This document shows positions 21,150 through 32,500 of a stretch of DNA of 64,000 nucleotides, one piece after another. This DNA is from Adineta steineri (taxonomy: Eukaryota; Rotifera; Eurotatoria; Adinetida; Adinetidae), in contig CAJNOI010000042.1 of NCBI GenBank assembly GCA_905250115.1, positions 186,001 through 250,000 on the forward strand, in the 5' to 3' direction. How positions within the stretch are numbered: position 1 is the first letter of the stretch; every line of letters begins with the position of its first letter. The notes under the pieces are model-generated. The model saw only the letters and a list, made by a program, of their open reading frames with translations. It had not been told where the DNA came from and ran no database searches. The position numbers were made by a program, and so were the translations under genes.

Positions 21150-23492
21150 ATGTCTGAACATGAAAGTGATTCATCAGATGATGAGGCACGTATTAATCAA
21201 GTAACAAAAGCGAAGAAACCTAAGAAAAATGTGACTTATCAACGTGTTGCTCGTCCATCGACATATGATGATGATGATGACGATGATAATGATGAAGATG
21301 ATTTTAATAGACAACTTCGTTTAGAACAAACAAAAAAATTACAAAATCAAGCAGCAAAAATAAAAACAAAAACTGATCCTGATGGAACTGTTTATGAATG
21401 GGATCCAGCTGTTAAAGGATGGTTAGTTAAAAATATTTTTTTGACCAAAAAACACAATTTGTTTTCTTTAGGTTTCCAAAAGTATCTGAAGAATTTCTAG
21501 TAGAACATCATATGAATTATGGTCTAGAATCTTCATCTGGTATACGATATGATGTTCATCATCAAACGTATATACAAGAACGTGATGGAATGTCATATAA
21601 ATTAGATAAAGAAACCCAACAATGGGTACCATTACAATCATATACTGATGAAAAAAATAATATAAAATATACATTTTCAAAAAAACATAATACATGGATA
21701 CCAGATGTTAGTACTTATTCAACAAATGATGAAGAAGGAAAACCACAAACATATGTTTGGGTAAAAGATCAACTTAATTGGGCACTTTTATCAACTGTTG
21801 ATAATTATACAGATCATGTGACAGGTATTAAATATAGATGGAATAATCAAACAAATAGTTGGGATAATGAAGGAACTGAACCTATTGAAGATGATACAGA
21901 CATGTCAACAGAACAAAAAACAATAGCAGCAACAACAGCTAAATCATTACAAATTCAAAATGAAAAAAAGAAACCAGCTGAAGGTAAATATAGTTTAGAA
22001 ATTATAATTTTTATGGTCCTACTATGATGTTAAAAATCAAAATACTAAGTCTTTTACTACATACCCATCATTTCCAAGAAATTTCAAAGAAATTTTTGAA
22101 GTACATTGTATTCTTCTAGTGTAATAAGTAAATATGATTCTAAAATAATTTTTTTTCAACACGTTGTTCTATAAAAATAGTTCAAATAGTAAAACTGTCA
22201 TGTTTACATTAGACGATAGTTCGATTCTACTTACAAACACTTTTATATTTTCATTGTTAATATTTCTGAAATGCTTACATTGAATATGATGTAGATATTA
22301 ATAATGGTGTTTTCTGAATGATAGAAATATCATTACTGATTGCTCTTTAATTATTTCTGATTCATTGTAAGCAATATATTTCTAACTTTAGTTTTTATAT
22401 AAATACAATTAGAAATAGTCAAATAGATTTTTGATGATGTTAATCATATATGATCAATAGACGATGAGAAATATATTATATTTATTTATTTATTCTTAGG
22501 TTGGTTTGATTTACCTGATGAAAAAAATTGTAATGTTTATGTAACTGGCCTACCATTTGATATAACCGATGAAGAATTTGAAGAACTTATGTCAAAATAT
22601 GGCATTATTTCACCTGATCCTAATGATACACGAAAGAAAAAAATACGTGTATACAGAGATGAACAAGGAAATCCAAAGGGTGATGGAAGATGCCGATATT
22701 TACGAGTAATTCATCTTTTTTTGTTTTCTTTTATTTTTTTAAATCTTATTTTTAGCCTGAATCTGTAAAATTATGTATTGATATGCTTGATGAAAGTGAT
22801 TTTCGTTCATCGAAACTTCATGTTGAACGTGCAAAATTTGAAGTTAAAGGAACATTTAATCCTGAATTAAAACGTAAAAGAAAAAAAGTTGATAAAAAAA
22901 CCAAACAACTACAAGTAGATAGATTACTTAATTGGGAAGAACGTCCAGAAGTCATTCGACATAAATATGAACGAATTATTGTTATGAAAAATATGTTTGA
23001 TTTACAACAATTTAAAGTAAATTTTATTATTTTACGAAAACATATAAAAACAATTTGTTGTTTTAGATTGATCCTTTATTTATTGATAAACTACGAACTC
23101 GTATTCAAGAATCTTGTAGTCAATATGGAGAAGTCAAAAAAATAAATATTTATGATGTAAGATTTGAGAATTATTTTGAATAAAAAAACTTATTTTGTTT
23201 TCTTTCAAAGTCAAATCCAGATGGTGCTGTAACTGTTGGTTTTGCTGATATTGATCAAGCAGATGCATGCTGTCAATATATGAACGATAGAATTTGGCAT
23301 GGAAGAATTATACAATGTCATATTTGGGATGGTAAGAATTTAAGATCATTCTTTGCCTTTTTTTTTTAAAAATAAATTGAATTTTTTTTAGGTTCAACGA
23401 AATATAATGTTGAAGCATCAACAGAAGAAGAAAAAGCAAGACTTAATGAATGGCATAAATATTTGAACGATAATGATGAAGAAGAAACATAA
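21150..23492 (+). CDS. HTATSF1: Tat-SF1 / Cus2-like splicing factor
   Basis: Nuclear RNA-binding protein of the U2 snRNP pathway. An acidic N-terminus with a poly-Asp run is followed by Trp-centred repeats such as YEWDPAVKGWFP and YRWNNQTNSWDNEG. Then comes RRM1 (NVYVTGLPFDITDEEFEELM), a basic linker (ELKRKRKKVDKKTK, LLNWEERPE) and a second RRM of the U2AF-homology type (GEVKKINIYDSNPDGAVTVGF). The end is HIWDGSTKYNVEASTEEEKAR, very close in layout to human Tat-SF1 but without its long acidic tail. The UHM hallmark Arg-X-Phe reads Arg-Ile-Trp here. One long intron (about 21986-22500) interrupts otherwise ~50-bp introns. Confidence 0.93.
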
Positions 23493-24231
23493 TTTATTGT
23501 GTTTTTTTGTATAGTTTATTTGTGTATGCAATAAAAAAATAAAGAAAAACAGGTGATATTTAATTAAATATACGATAGTATAGGAATATAAAGAAATAGT
23601 TTTATTTATTAAACTTAGTCAGACTGAATATACATACAAGTAACGCTGGTCCGATGACTCGCTTAGCTCTTTCTCGTAGAAATGCATCCTCTTCACATTT
23701 ACTAGAAAAACAATTGAAAATCGTGAAAAATAGATTTTCGATGTTTTTTTGACCTTTGCCACCTCTTCAACCCCTCCCTCACTATGGCCACCCAGCAGAC
23801 CTCAAATTCGAACTCCCCACATCGAACTATCTCAAGAAATGTCTTTTCCGTAAAAGTGGTTTTCGATGTTTTTTTTACCCTGCGGACATACAAGCAATCA
23901 GACAATTTATGTTTACTGAACTCTTCTCTACGAGAAGGAGAATAAATTTAATTTAATTTTACTTAAATATTTGCAATTGGTATTTCAACCAAGATGATAA
24001 TGAGTTATTAAAAAATAAATTGAAGAATTTTTTCTTGATAACTATTTTATTTTATAAAAACTTCAAGTGAAAATTATTTTTCAATGAGACATACATGCAT
24101 CGAAAATAAAAAATATCTACAAAGAAATATTATTCATAGCATTTTCGTTTTCCAAAAAAAAACTTCGTAGATTGATTAAAAACTTTTCCTCCTATAAAAT
24201 AGAATTTAAATAAATAAAATTTTATATCGAT
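23493..24231. other. Intergenic between Tat-SF1 and the ART-like gene
   Basis: 3' sequences of two converging genes. An AATAAA-type signal for Tat-SF1 lies near 23530. Between 23667 and 23941 there is a short, GC-richer block bounded by inverted CTACGAGAA-type ends with an internal direct repeat TTTTCGATGTTTTTTT (see findings). Confidence 0.5.
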
Positions 24232-27200
24232 TTACCTAAGTTTATCATTAACAAATTTAATATTATTATTAATTTGTTTTATATCCTCATCTGGTATTGA
24301 TTGTTGATGTTCAAGTAAAATTTGTGCTTTATTAAAATATTCTAAAGCCATTCGATATTCTTCTGTTTTAACATAAACAGCACCAATATTTGCATAGTTT
24401 CTTGCTACATCAATATGATTATCAGGCAATAATTTAAGTCTCATTTCAAGTGCTTTTCGTAAATTAATTAAAGCATCATCATATTTCTGCATATCAGAAT
24501 ATGCAATACCAATATTATTTAATAATGAAGCCATTTGTAAATGATTTTCAGGTAATTGATTTATTCGAATATCAAATGCTTCTTGATAATGATTAAGTTC
24601 TTGATTATATAAACCTTGTTTACTATAAATTAATGCTAAATTATGATGAATACAAGCACTATGTAATGGTAATAAACTAGTTTTTAATGCTTTAGAAAAA
24701 TGTGTATATGCTTGATCAATATCATCTTGTTGAGCATAGACAAGACCAAGTGAATTATGTAAAGAAGATTTTATGAATTGATCATTTGATTTCATTTCAA
24801 GTGCTTTAGAAAAATAAATTAATGCTTGTTCATAATCTTCACGAGAATATAAACATAAACCAATACCATGATAACATTCTTGTTTGGAAATGAATTCGGA
24901 ATTTTCTTTTAAAAGATGTTTATAAAAATGTTCAGCTGAATTAGGTGATATTTGTCGAAGAAGATTAGCTAATATTATTGGATTATGATTCTCATTAAGA
25001 TATGAAAATATTTGAGAAAAATCATTATTTATTCTTTCATCATATAATAGAAGTTGAATAATCCAACAATCATTATTAATATCAAATACAACTGTATTTA
25101 TTTGAAATATTGAACCAATAAAAAATAAAATTGTATTTTTAGTTGAAGTTAAATGAGTTATATCGATAAAAGGACGTTGTTTATGAAATATATAATCAGA
25201 AGAAATTTTTATTTCAAATAAAATTCGATAGATTAATTTTGAAGTTGGAAGATTTTGACGAAGATATATTAATGAATCATGTCGATTTTGATTTGCCAGG
25301 AAAAAATTATTAAATGATAAAAGTTCATCTAAATAGAAAAAAAAGAAAATATTTTGAAAAAACTTTCGTTCTGTTTTTATCTCACCAATATTTGATTTAA
25401 TTCGTTCAAATGTATTTTTAGATAAAACTTGACTTCGATAAAATATTTGTTCGTTGGATAACAATCGAGATTTGTTTGATGATAAACCAATATCAATCAT
25501 TGTTTTAAACATATCTTTTAGAAAAAATCTTAATGCAAATAAAATTTTTAAATCTAATATTAATAAAGATTTTGTTAATAATCTTCGAAGAAATGATTCG
25601 CGTAAAAACCATGATAAAACATGTTTTTTTGATTGATAATCATGAATAAATTCATCAATATGTTTAAGTTCATTTTCATTTAAACGATAATAATCTTCAA
25701 TTATTTCAATAAGATTTGTTTTATTTAATGAAGATGAATTTAAACAATAATCATGAAGAAATAATTGATAAAAAAGAAAACGAAGATGATCATTTGATAA
25801 ATTATTTGGTTGAAATATATCAAGATGACTATAAACTGTTATTGGAAGAAGATCACCTATATCTGTATAAGTTTTCACATCAGATGATAATTCTTTCAGT
25901 AGAATATGACGATCAAGATAAATTCCTTTTACCTAAAATAACAAAACAGTTTTATATAAATCTTTTTATTATTGGTGATGGTTTTTGTGGGTCCGACAAG
26001 GATCACAATGGATACATGAACTCCTTAGCATTTTTGGCGTTATATAGCCATACATATATATGTAAAACAACATTCACTATCGATACTATAATCATATACA
26101 TTGCTCGTTTGATAAATTTGTAAAGTAGTAATTTTATCATGATCCTTCCTCAAAAGCTTTTTTTGAAAAGGCTATAGTTTAAGCTTTCATTCATCATATC
26201 TAAGACAAAGAAACCAGAATACCGTCCGAGGGTTGATTTTGAATCAATTTATAACCATAGATTACCGCAAAAGTCACTTTACCGTGAAATAAATTAAATA
26301 TCTTCATTACAACTTGGCGAAACGAGCTCATTTCCTCTATTAATGATTGAGGCATATTCATACTCAAAATTCAAACGGATAAGGTTTGCAATCATTAATG
26401 CAAAAAAAAGAAATCTGTTCGTTCGAGCCGTTATGGGGATATTTAAATTGTTTCATGATAAAATGACTTTTGTCTCTATCCTGTTTATCGAATGTATCAA
26501 AATAGAACTTGAACTATGTCTATTTATTTGAATAAGATAAGAACAAATAAAAATCTAGTTTGAAATTAGAGACAAAAGATAAATATGACCTTAATTCTCA
26601 TTAAAATATATTTTATAAAAAGAACACAACTCCTCAATAGTATCTGCATTAATATAAATAACTAAATGCAACATTTGCTTTACTAGAAACTTATTATTAA
26701 AACTTATTAATTTAAATAGTATGAAATAAATTCACATTTACATAACCCATCCTTATTCTATACATGTAAAATAAGCGCATACGATAGTTCTAAATCTTAA
26801 AAGTTATTCTACTTGAATATAATATAATGTAATAAACAATCAGAAAGATTTATTCTTTTACCTTTGGATATCGTTTTGTCCACCTATCATCAATAATATC
26901 TGTTCGTTTTTTATTCGATGTATTTTCTTGTAATATATAAATAGAAATAATTTGTGGTAAATCGTGAATATGTGATATAATATTTGTAACATATTCATTT
27001 GAAACAATAAAAAATAATTGATCATAATTTATTGTTTTAGTATTTAAAATAAATTCTTCACATTCTTCTATATCATTAAAACAATAAATATAATCAATAA
27101 TCGATCGAAATTCTTGATCATTATCATTAATATTATTATCAAGACAAACAAGTGTAAATGGTTCAAAATTATCAAGTCGTTTTTTTTCTTGAGAAATAAT

Positions 27201-27281
27201 TGAAGGTAATTTATTTGCTTGATCTTTTGTTATTTCATGAGATTTAGATTTTTTTAAAGAAAAACTTGAACCACTACCCAT
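24232..27281 (-). CDS. ADP-ribosyltransferase-like/TPR protein, predicted catalytically inactive
   Basis: Exon 1 (27281 to about 26862) starts MGSGSSFSLKKSK, an N-myristoylation consensus (Gly2, Ser6) followed by lysines, and encodes an alpha/beta domain (FTLVCLDNNIND, QLFFIVSNEY). A ~930-bp intron leads in phase 0 to exon 2 at 25932 (VKGIYLDRH). The middle has the order of an arginine-specific ART: IFYRSQVLS (first-strand Arg), then DELLSFNNFFLANQNR where Ser-Thr-Ser is expected, then LTSTKNTILFFIGSIF where Glu-X-Glu is expected. Five TPR units follow, each ending like ALIYFSKALEMK. A 57-bp intron (25329-25385) keeps the frame open and is easily missed. ART-TPR proteins are, to my knowledge, numerous in bdelloids. 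Arg is kept but both other catalytic motifs are gone, so I infer a pseudoenzyme acting through binding at a membrane. Confidence 0.78.
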
Positions 27282-27302
27282 TATATAAATATATAAGTTC
27301 AA

Positions 27303-28736
27303 ATCATCATCTTTTTACAACTCTAAGCAACAAAATAATTCTCTTTCTTTCCTTTTTTTTTTTTTCTTTTTTCGTTGTTCTCATTTCTTTCAACAGAACG
27401 ATAATAACAAGTAATAGAATTTTCTTTTTTTCTTTCAACCTTTCTTTCTTAACGATGACAACACTCGTGATTGTATCAAGTCAACTACCTTAGTTATAAA
27501 ATAATCGAATAAATAACTTTCATAAGAATTATTTCTGCTAGAATATTACGATACGTATATTGATCATTGACAATTATATTTAGGTCGTTGCTATTAACAA
27601 TATTTCGATTGATAAATAATATTTTGTAAAAAAATTTACTAGGAAAAAAAAATAACAAATATTGATTTTAACGAAATCTTATATATAAAGTCATTTAATC
27701 TTAAGAAGTTTTTTTCAATGTTTGATCAGAATTCAATTACAATAGAATTCTAATACTCATTCAGTTATGACAAGTAATACTTGGTGTCTTTCAATCTTTT
27801 ATATATCTATTGATTTTTTTCGTTTATATCAAAAAAGAAATAGAAGTTATGTATTGTAAAATTCTCTGATTTATTAGAATATTAAAAGAGGAAAGTGTAC
27901 ATAACACATTGATATAAATCAGTTTTAACGAACTATTAAACTCTATAGATATTATACTAATCTTATTGACCTTAATCTATATGTAATATCATTTTTAGAA
28001 TAATAGATGGGTGAGAATTTTTTGAATAATTTTCGAGAGGAATAAAATGAAGTGCTACGGTTTTGACCGTTGAAAAGAAGCAATGAAGATGCATCGAAAC
28101 TTTTCTAAAAAATATTTTTCTAATTACTTTCCTAATAGTTGTAGTCAGGTATTTTTTGAAGATTGCTTTTTTTCTGGCATTTGAAGACTTAGAGAGGCAT
28201 ATTAAAAATGATAACAGGATTTATCAAAATACGAACGAATGTTGTAACTCTCACACAAAAGAATTAATATGAAAATTTTGAATGAAGTATTTTTACTAAA
28301 GATAATAATCAGAATTCCTTAAACAAATCCTAATCAGCTAAATTCTTTTCTATATTAATTTGCATTTAAGTAATACATGATAACTGTAGGGGGATGAATC
28401 CTTCTTATCTCACGTTTATCTGTCAGATTTATTTGAAATAAAAATCTAACATTCTTTTTTGATAAAATAACCTCATTGACTTATGTTTTAAAATTATTAT
28501 AAAAAATGTTTTTTTGACATCATGGAATAGATTTAATACATAGATGTCATAGGTAATTATATATTTATTTTCATATAAATAAGATGTCGCTGTTAAATTA
28601 TTTATATTTCCTATTGATGTATGTTGGATCTATCTGTATTGTTGATGAATTTATATGACTAGTATAATGACACAATTCCATTTTCGATTTTCATATTTCT
28701 TAATAACTATCAAAAATAAAAATCCTTATTTTAGAT
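27303..28736. other. Divergent intergenic region, ART-like gene and UBC12
   Basis: AT-rich sequence holding the promoters of two divergent genes. Pyrimidine-rich tracts lie at 27340-27450. No gene, array or RNA was recognised. Confidence 0.55.
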
Positions 28737-29504
28737 ATGCTCAATATATTTAGTCTTAAAGCTCGTCCTGGTGATGGACCATCAAGTGATGTCGGTGCAA
28801 AGAAAACATCAGCAGCTCTTCTACGTGTTACAAAAGGTTATTTCGTTATTTTATTTATGATTGAATTTAATTCTTTGATTATATTTTAGATTTAAGTGAA
28901 ATCGGTACACTACCACCAACATGTCAAGTAACATATCCTAATAAAGATGATTTACTTCATTTTACACTTACAATCACACCTGATGATGTAAGAAATTTAA
29001 TTTGAAAAAATATATAGAACGATAAATATTTGATGTTTTTTTCTTAGGGTTTTTATAAAGGTGGACGTTTTGTATTTTCATTTACGATTGAATCTGAATA
29101 TCCTCATACACCACCTAAAGTAAAATGTACCCAAAAAATATATCATCCAAATATTGATCTTGAAGGAAATGTTTGTTTAAATATTCTTCGGTAAAAACTT
29201 TTTGAAATTTTTAATAAAAGAATTTTTTTGTTTTGGGTTTTTAGAGAAGATTGGAAACCTGTATTAACAATTTTATCTGTTATTCTCGGTATGGGCTTTC
29301 TTTTTTCGGTAAGATATAACAAAATTGAAAAAATGTTTAATTAAGTATAATTTTTTTTAGGAACCAAATCCTGATGATCCATTAAATAAAGAAGCAGCTG
29401 AAGTTTTAAAAACTAATGTAAACACATTTCGATCAAATGTCACTAAAACAATGGCTGGTGGAACATTAAATGGTGTTCAATTTGATCGTGTGCTCGTTCG
29501 ATAA
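28737..29504 (+). CDS. UBE2M: NEDD8-conjugating enzyme E2, UBC12/UBE2M
   Basis: Transfers NEDD8 from the UBA3 E1 to cullins. Five exons give 182 residues. The N-terminal tail MLNIFSLK resembles the UBA3-docking tail of human UBE2M (MIKLFSLK). The catalytic core has [20 protein letters not shown] with the HPN motif and active-site Cys, then [16 protein letters not shown], all typical of UBC12 rather than UBE2F. The start ATG lies two bases behind a TTATTTTAG acceptor, so its leader is cis- or trans-spliced. Confidence 0.95.
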
Positions 29505-32500
29505 AACAAAATTAATTTAAAATATTAATTAGACAATAACATACAAGACATTTATTTATTGGAGAAAATTTTTCTTTTTTGTTTGCTATTTACATTTAAA
29601 AATAAAACAAGAAATAAAACGAAACTTTAAAACAGAAAAATTCTTTATTTAGTTCAATTTCTAGTTTTCTTAATTCTAAACTTATGAATTTAAGTTCATA
29701 GTTTTTTATATTTTATTTTCTAGTAGAAAAATTCAATCTTGATTCATTAATTATATCTTTAATTTTTCTTTAGGAATCTATGCGTGTAAATTAATGAGCA
29801 AATTTGTCTATCATATGTCAACGACAAAACTATGAATGCCTTATGAAACTATATCAATAGCATTTTAACCTTACAAATCTTGAGGGTGGGTGTGGGTGTA
29901 GATGTGTGTGCCAAGTGAGCACAGTATCCACACCCTCAAGATTGACTGATGATCAACTCGAGTGATTAAAGTAGGCTGTCGTAGTTTTCAGAAACTAGTT
30001 CTCTTATCTTATACAGCAGACTTTGCTCTTGTTTATGATTTGTTGTTACCTTTTACTGTCCTGGAAAAAATATTCGATAAACATACAAGAGTTCAAGTGA
30101 TATTTATATTTCGATTTTACACAGCTTGGATTTTCTTATAGTGTATCTTTTATCTCTTTCATAATTAATACAAGATTATTTTAAAACTGTATAAAACTTG
30201 GCGTGAGTGTATTACCAAATAGGGCTTCTAGTTTATTTTACGTCATAATCACAAAAGTATAGTCACGGACACTAAGACACTTCCACTAACTTTCGATTGG
30301 CTATCAAATAGTTCACTTGGTTTTCAACTTATCTTCTTTTACTCATAAGAAAAAAAGTAAAACACTCATACAATCTACCATTATCATATTTTAGGTTTTC
30401 AGTTTCATATCTGATGGCGTTGGGTAATTTGATTGATTAAAGTTCTTAGCTTATTTATCTTATGATAGTCAGGCAGACTTCTCTCCCGACCTTGGAATAG
30501 GCAGTCATGTCCAAAATATTTGGAACCTAACCATATTTGGATAATACTTTTATTTGTGACAGATGGTCGCTTCAAAAATAAACTGAAAGTTAGATGCGTA
30601 CTTTAATCTATCCGAGCTGATTGTTCTGTATTTAATCGAATGACACTCAATAATGAAATGTATGGATGATAAATATGAGTGGGTTATCACCGCATTTTTT
30701 CATGACTCCGAAACTATACAATATTTCTGAAAGCATTGATGATTACTTGACAGCAAGTGGTAACATATTATCCAGATCTTTTAGAATTATTCTAGATTTT
30801 AAATATTTAGAATATATGTAATATTTCATTTTTATACTAAATCTTATGTTATACAAAACGTCTTGATTTCTTGATTACTAAAATAATAAATATTAAGATC
30901 TATTTTTTCTAATCAAAATTTTGAGAAGAAAACAAATGTTGATGACGATTGTAGTACAACAATTTCATTACATTGATGAAATTCAATAAATGATGTTATA
31001 TCTTGAGTTTATTTAAACGATTTAAAGCTTTATTATATAAGAAAAAATTCATCCATCAGTTGGCAGACAATGTGATGGTATTTTAAATTGAGTCTTTTTA
31101 GAGATATTAACATTTTTGCTAAGACTTCTATTGGTTAAAAACAAATTATATCTAACTGTCTTGTTGTCTTACATGTTCCATAATATATAAAATAATATAT
31201 ATGACAGTATTTTCAATCTCTATACATATTTATACGGAACAATTGAAAATATTAGTTGATTACAAATACTCATTGTATCTGAACACAAGTTTCTATCAAA
31301 TAAAAACTAAAATAAAAGTGTAGTATATATATTTTTTTAATAGATACACTAGAAACTTTGTTAAAATGACTTTCCATAGTTTTGAATTCATCTATATTCC
31401 AATAATTATGACAATCTAGACTGTCTATTTGTAAATAGTTAATTATTTCTGTCATCAAAGTAATGTACAAATACTTCTCTACATTATAAAAAGGTTGACA
31501 TGATCTTTATCATTAATACGTTTTAAACAGAATGCATAGTCAATCAAATAAATTAGAATCATGCAAGATGGTTTTAATGTAATTAAAGTTCTATTTTACA
31601 GAAGAGCAAACGAACTACAAATGACTATTTTTCCAAGAAAAAACTATGTTTTTGGACAAAAATCAATGAAAAATATGCGATACATACAAAACTTCTATCA
31701 AATATGAGATTCATATTGAAAATTTCTAATTGCAATTATTAACATAAATATTTTTCAAGACAACAACAAATTCTTTATATCTTTCGAACGTATAATCTAA
31801 TTAAGAAGAACAGAGATCGATCAAATGATGTACTTTTTCTACAGTATCCTCCATTTTTATGATAAACATCTTATTTGTAAGTTGTTTTCACAGTTCGTTT
31901 AACGAAACGTGAAAGAATAACATGTTCTGATTGGTATTTACAAATTGATAACTATTAAATTTTGATTGCTTTCCCATTCTAGATTCAGATTTCCACTTCT
32001 ATTCGATGAATCTCTAAGACAAAAATACTAAATGATTATTAATCTTTCATCAAGTTTTAATAAGAAATGATAATAAATAAATGTGGTTATACTATAAGAT
32101 TATACATGCCTAGTTTTTTTTCTTCTTATATTCCTAGAGACTGTCGATAAGATGCCAGATTTATCCTGATAAATAATTTGTTTATCTTACAACTCACATG
32201 TACCAATACTTTACTACATTATTTATTTTTCTCATCAATAGATATTTTTGAGTTTTACAATAATATATTATAAAAAAAACAAATATGTTTGTTTTACTCT
32301 TATCTATAAATAATATCTTACAACACATTGATAAATTAGATTAAAAAGAGAGAGGAAATGATTTCTAAGAAGAAATGTTTATATTGTGAATATTTTTTAG
32401 GGAATACTATTAATTAAAATAATCTAAATGATTAGAATTATCATATTGCAATGGATTATAGCTTATTATTTTAAATAATATATTATATTGCATATTGAGA

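Noticed and set aside
25329..25385. Phe-rich insert (NIFFFFYL) in the ART-like protein
   Set aside because: It is a 57-bp intron with GTGAGA and TTTCTATTTAG that happens to keep the frame open.
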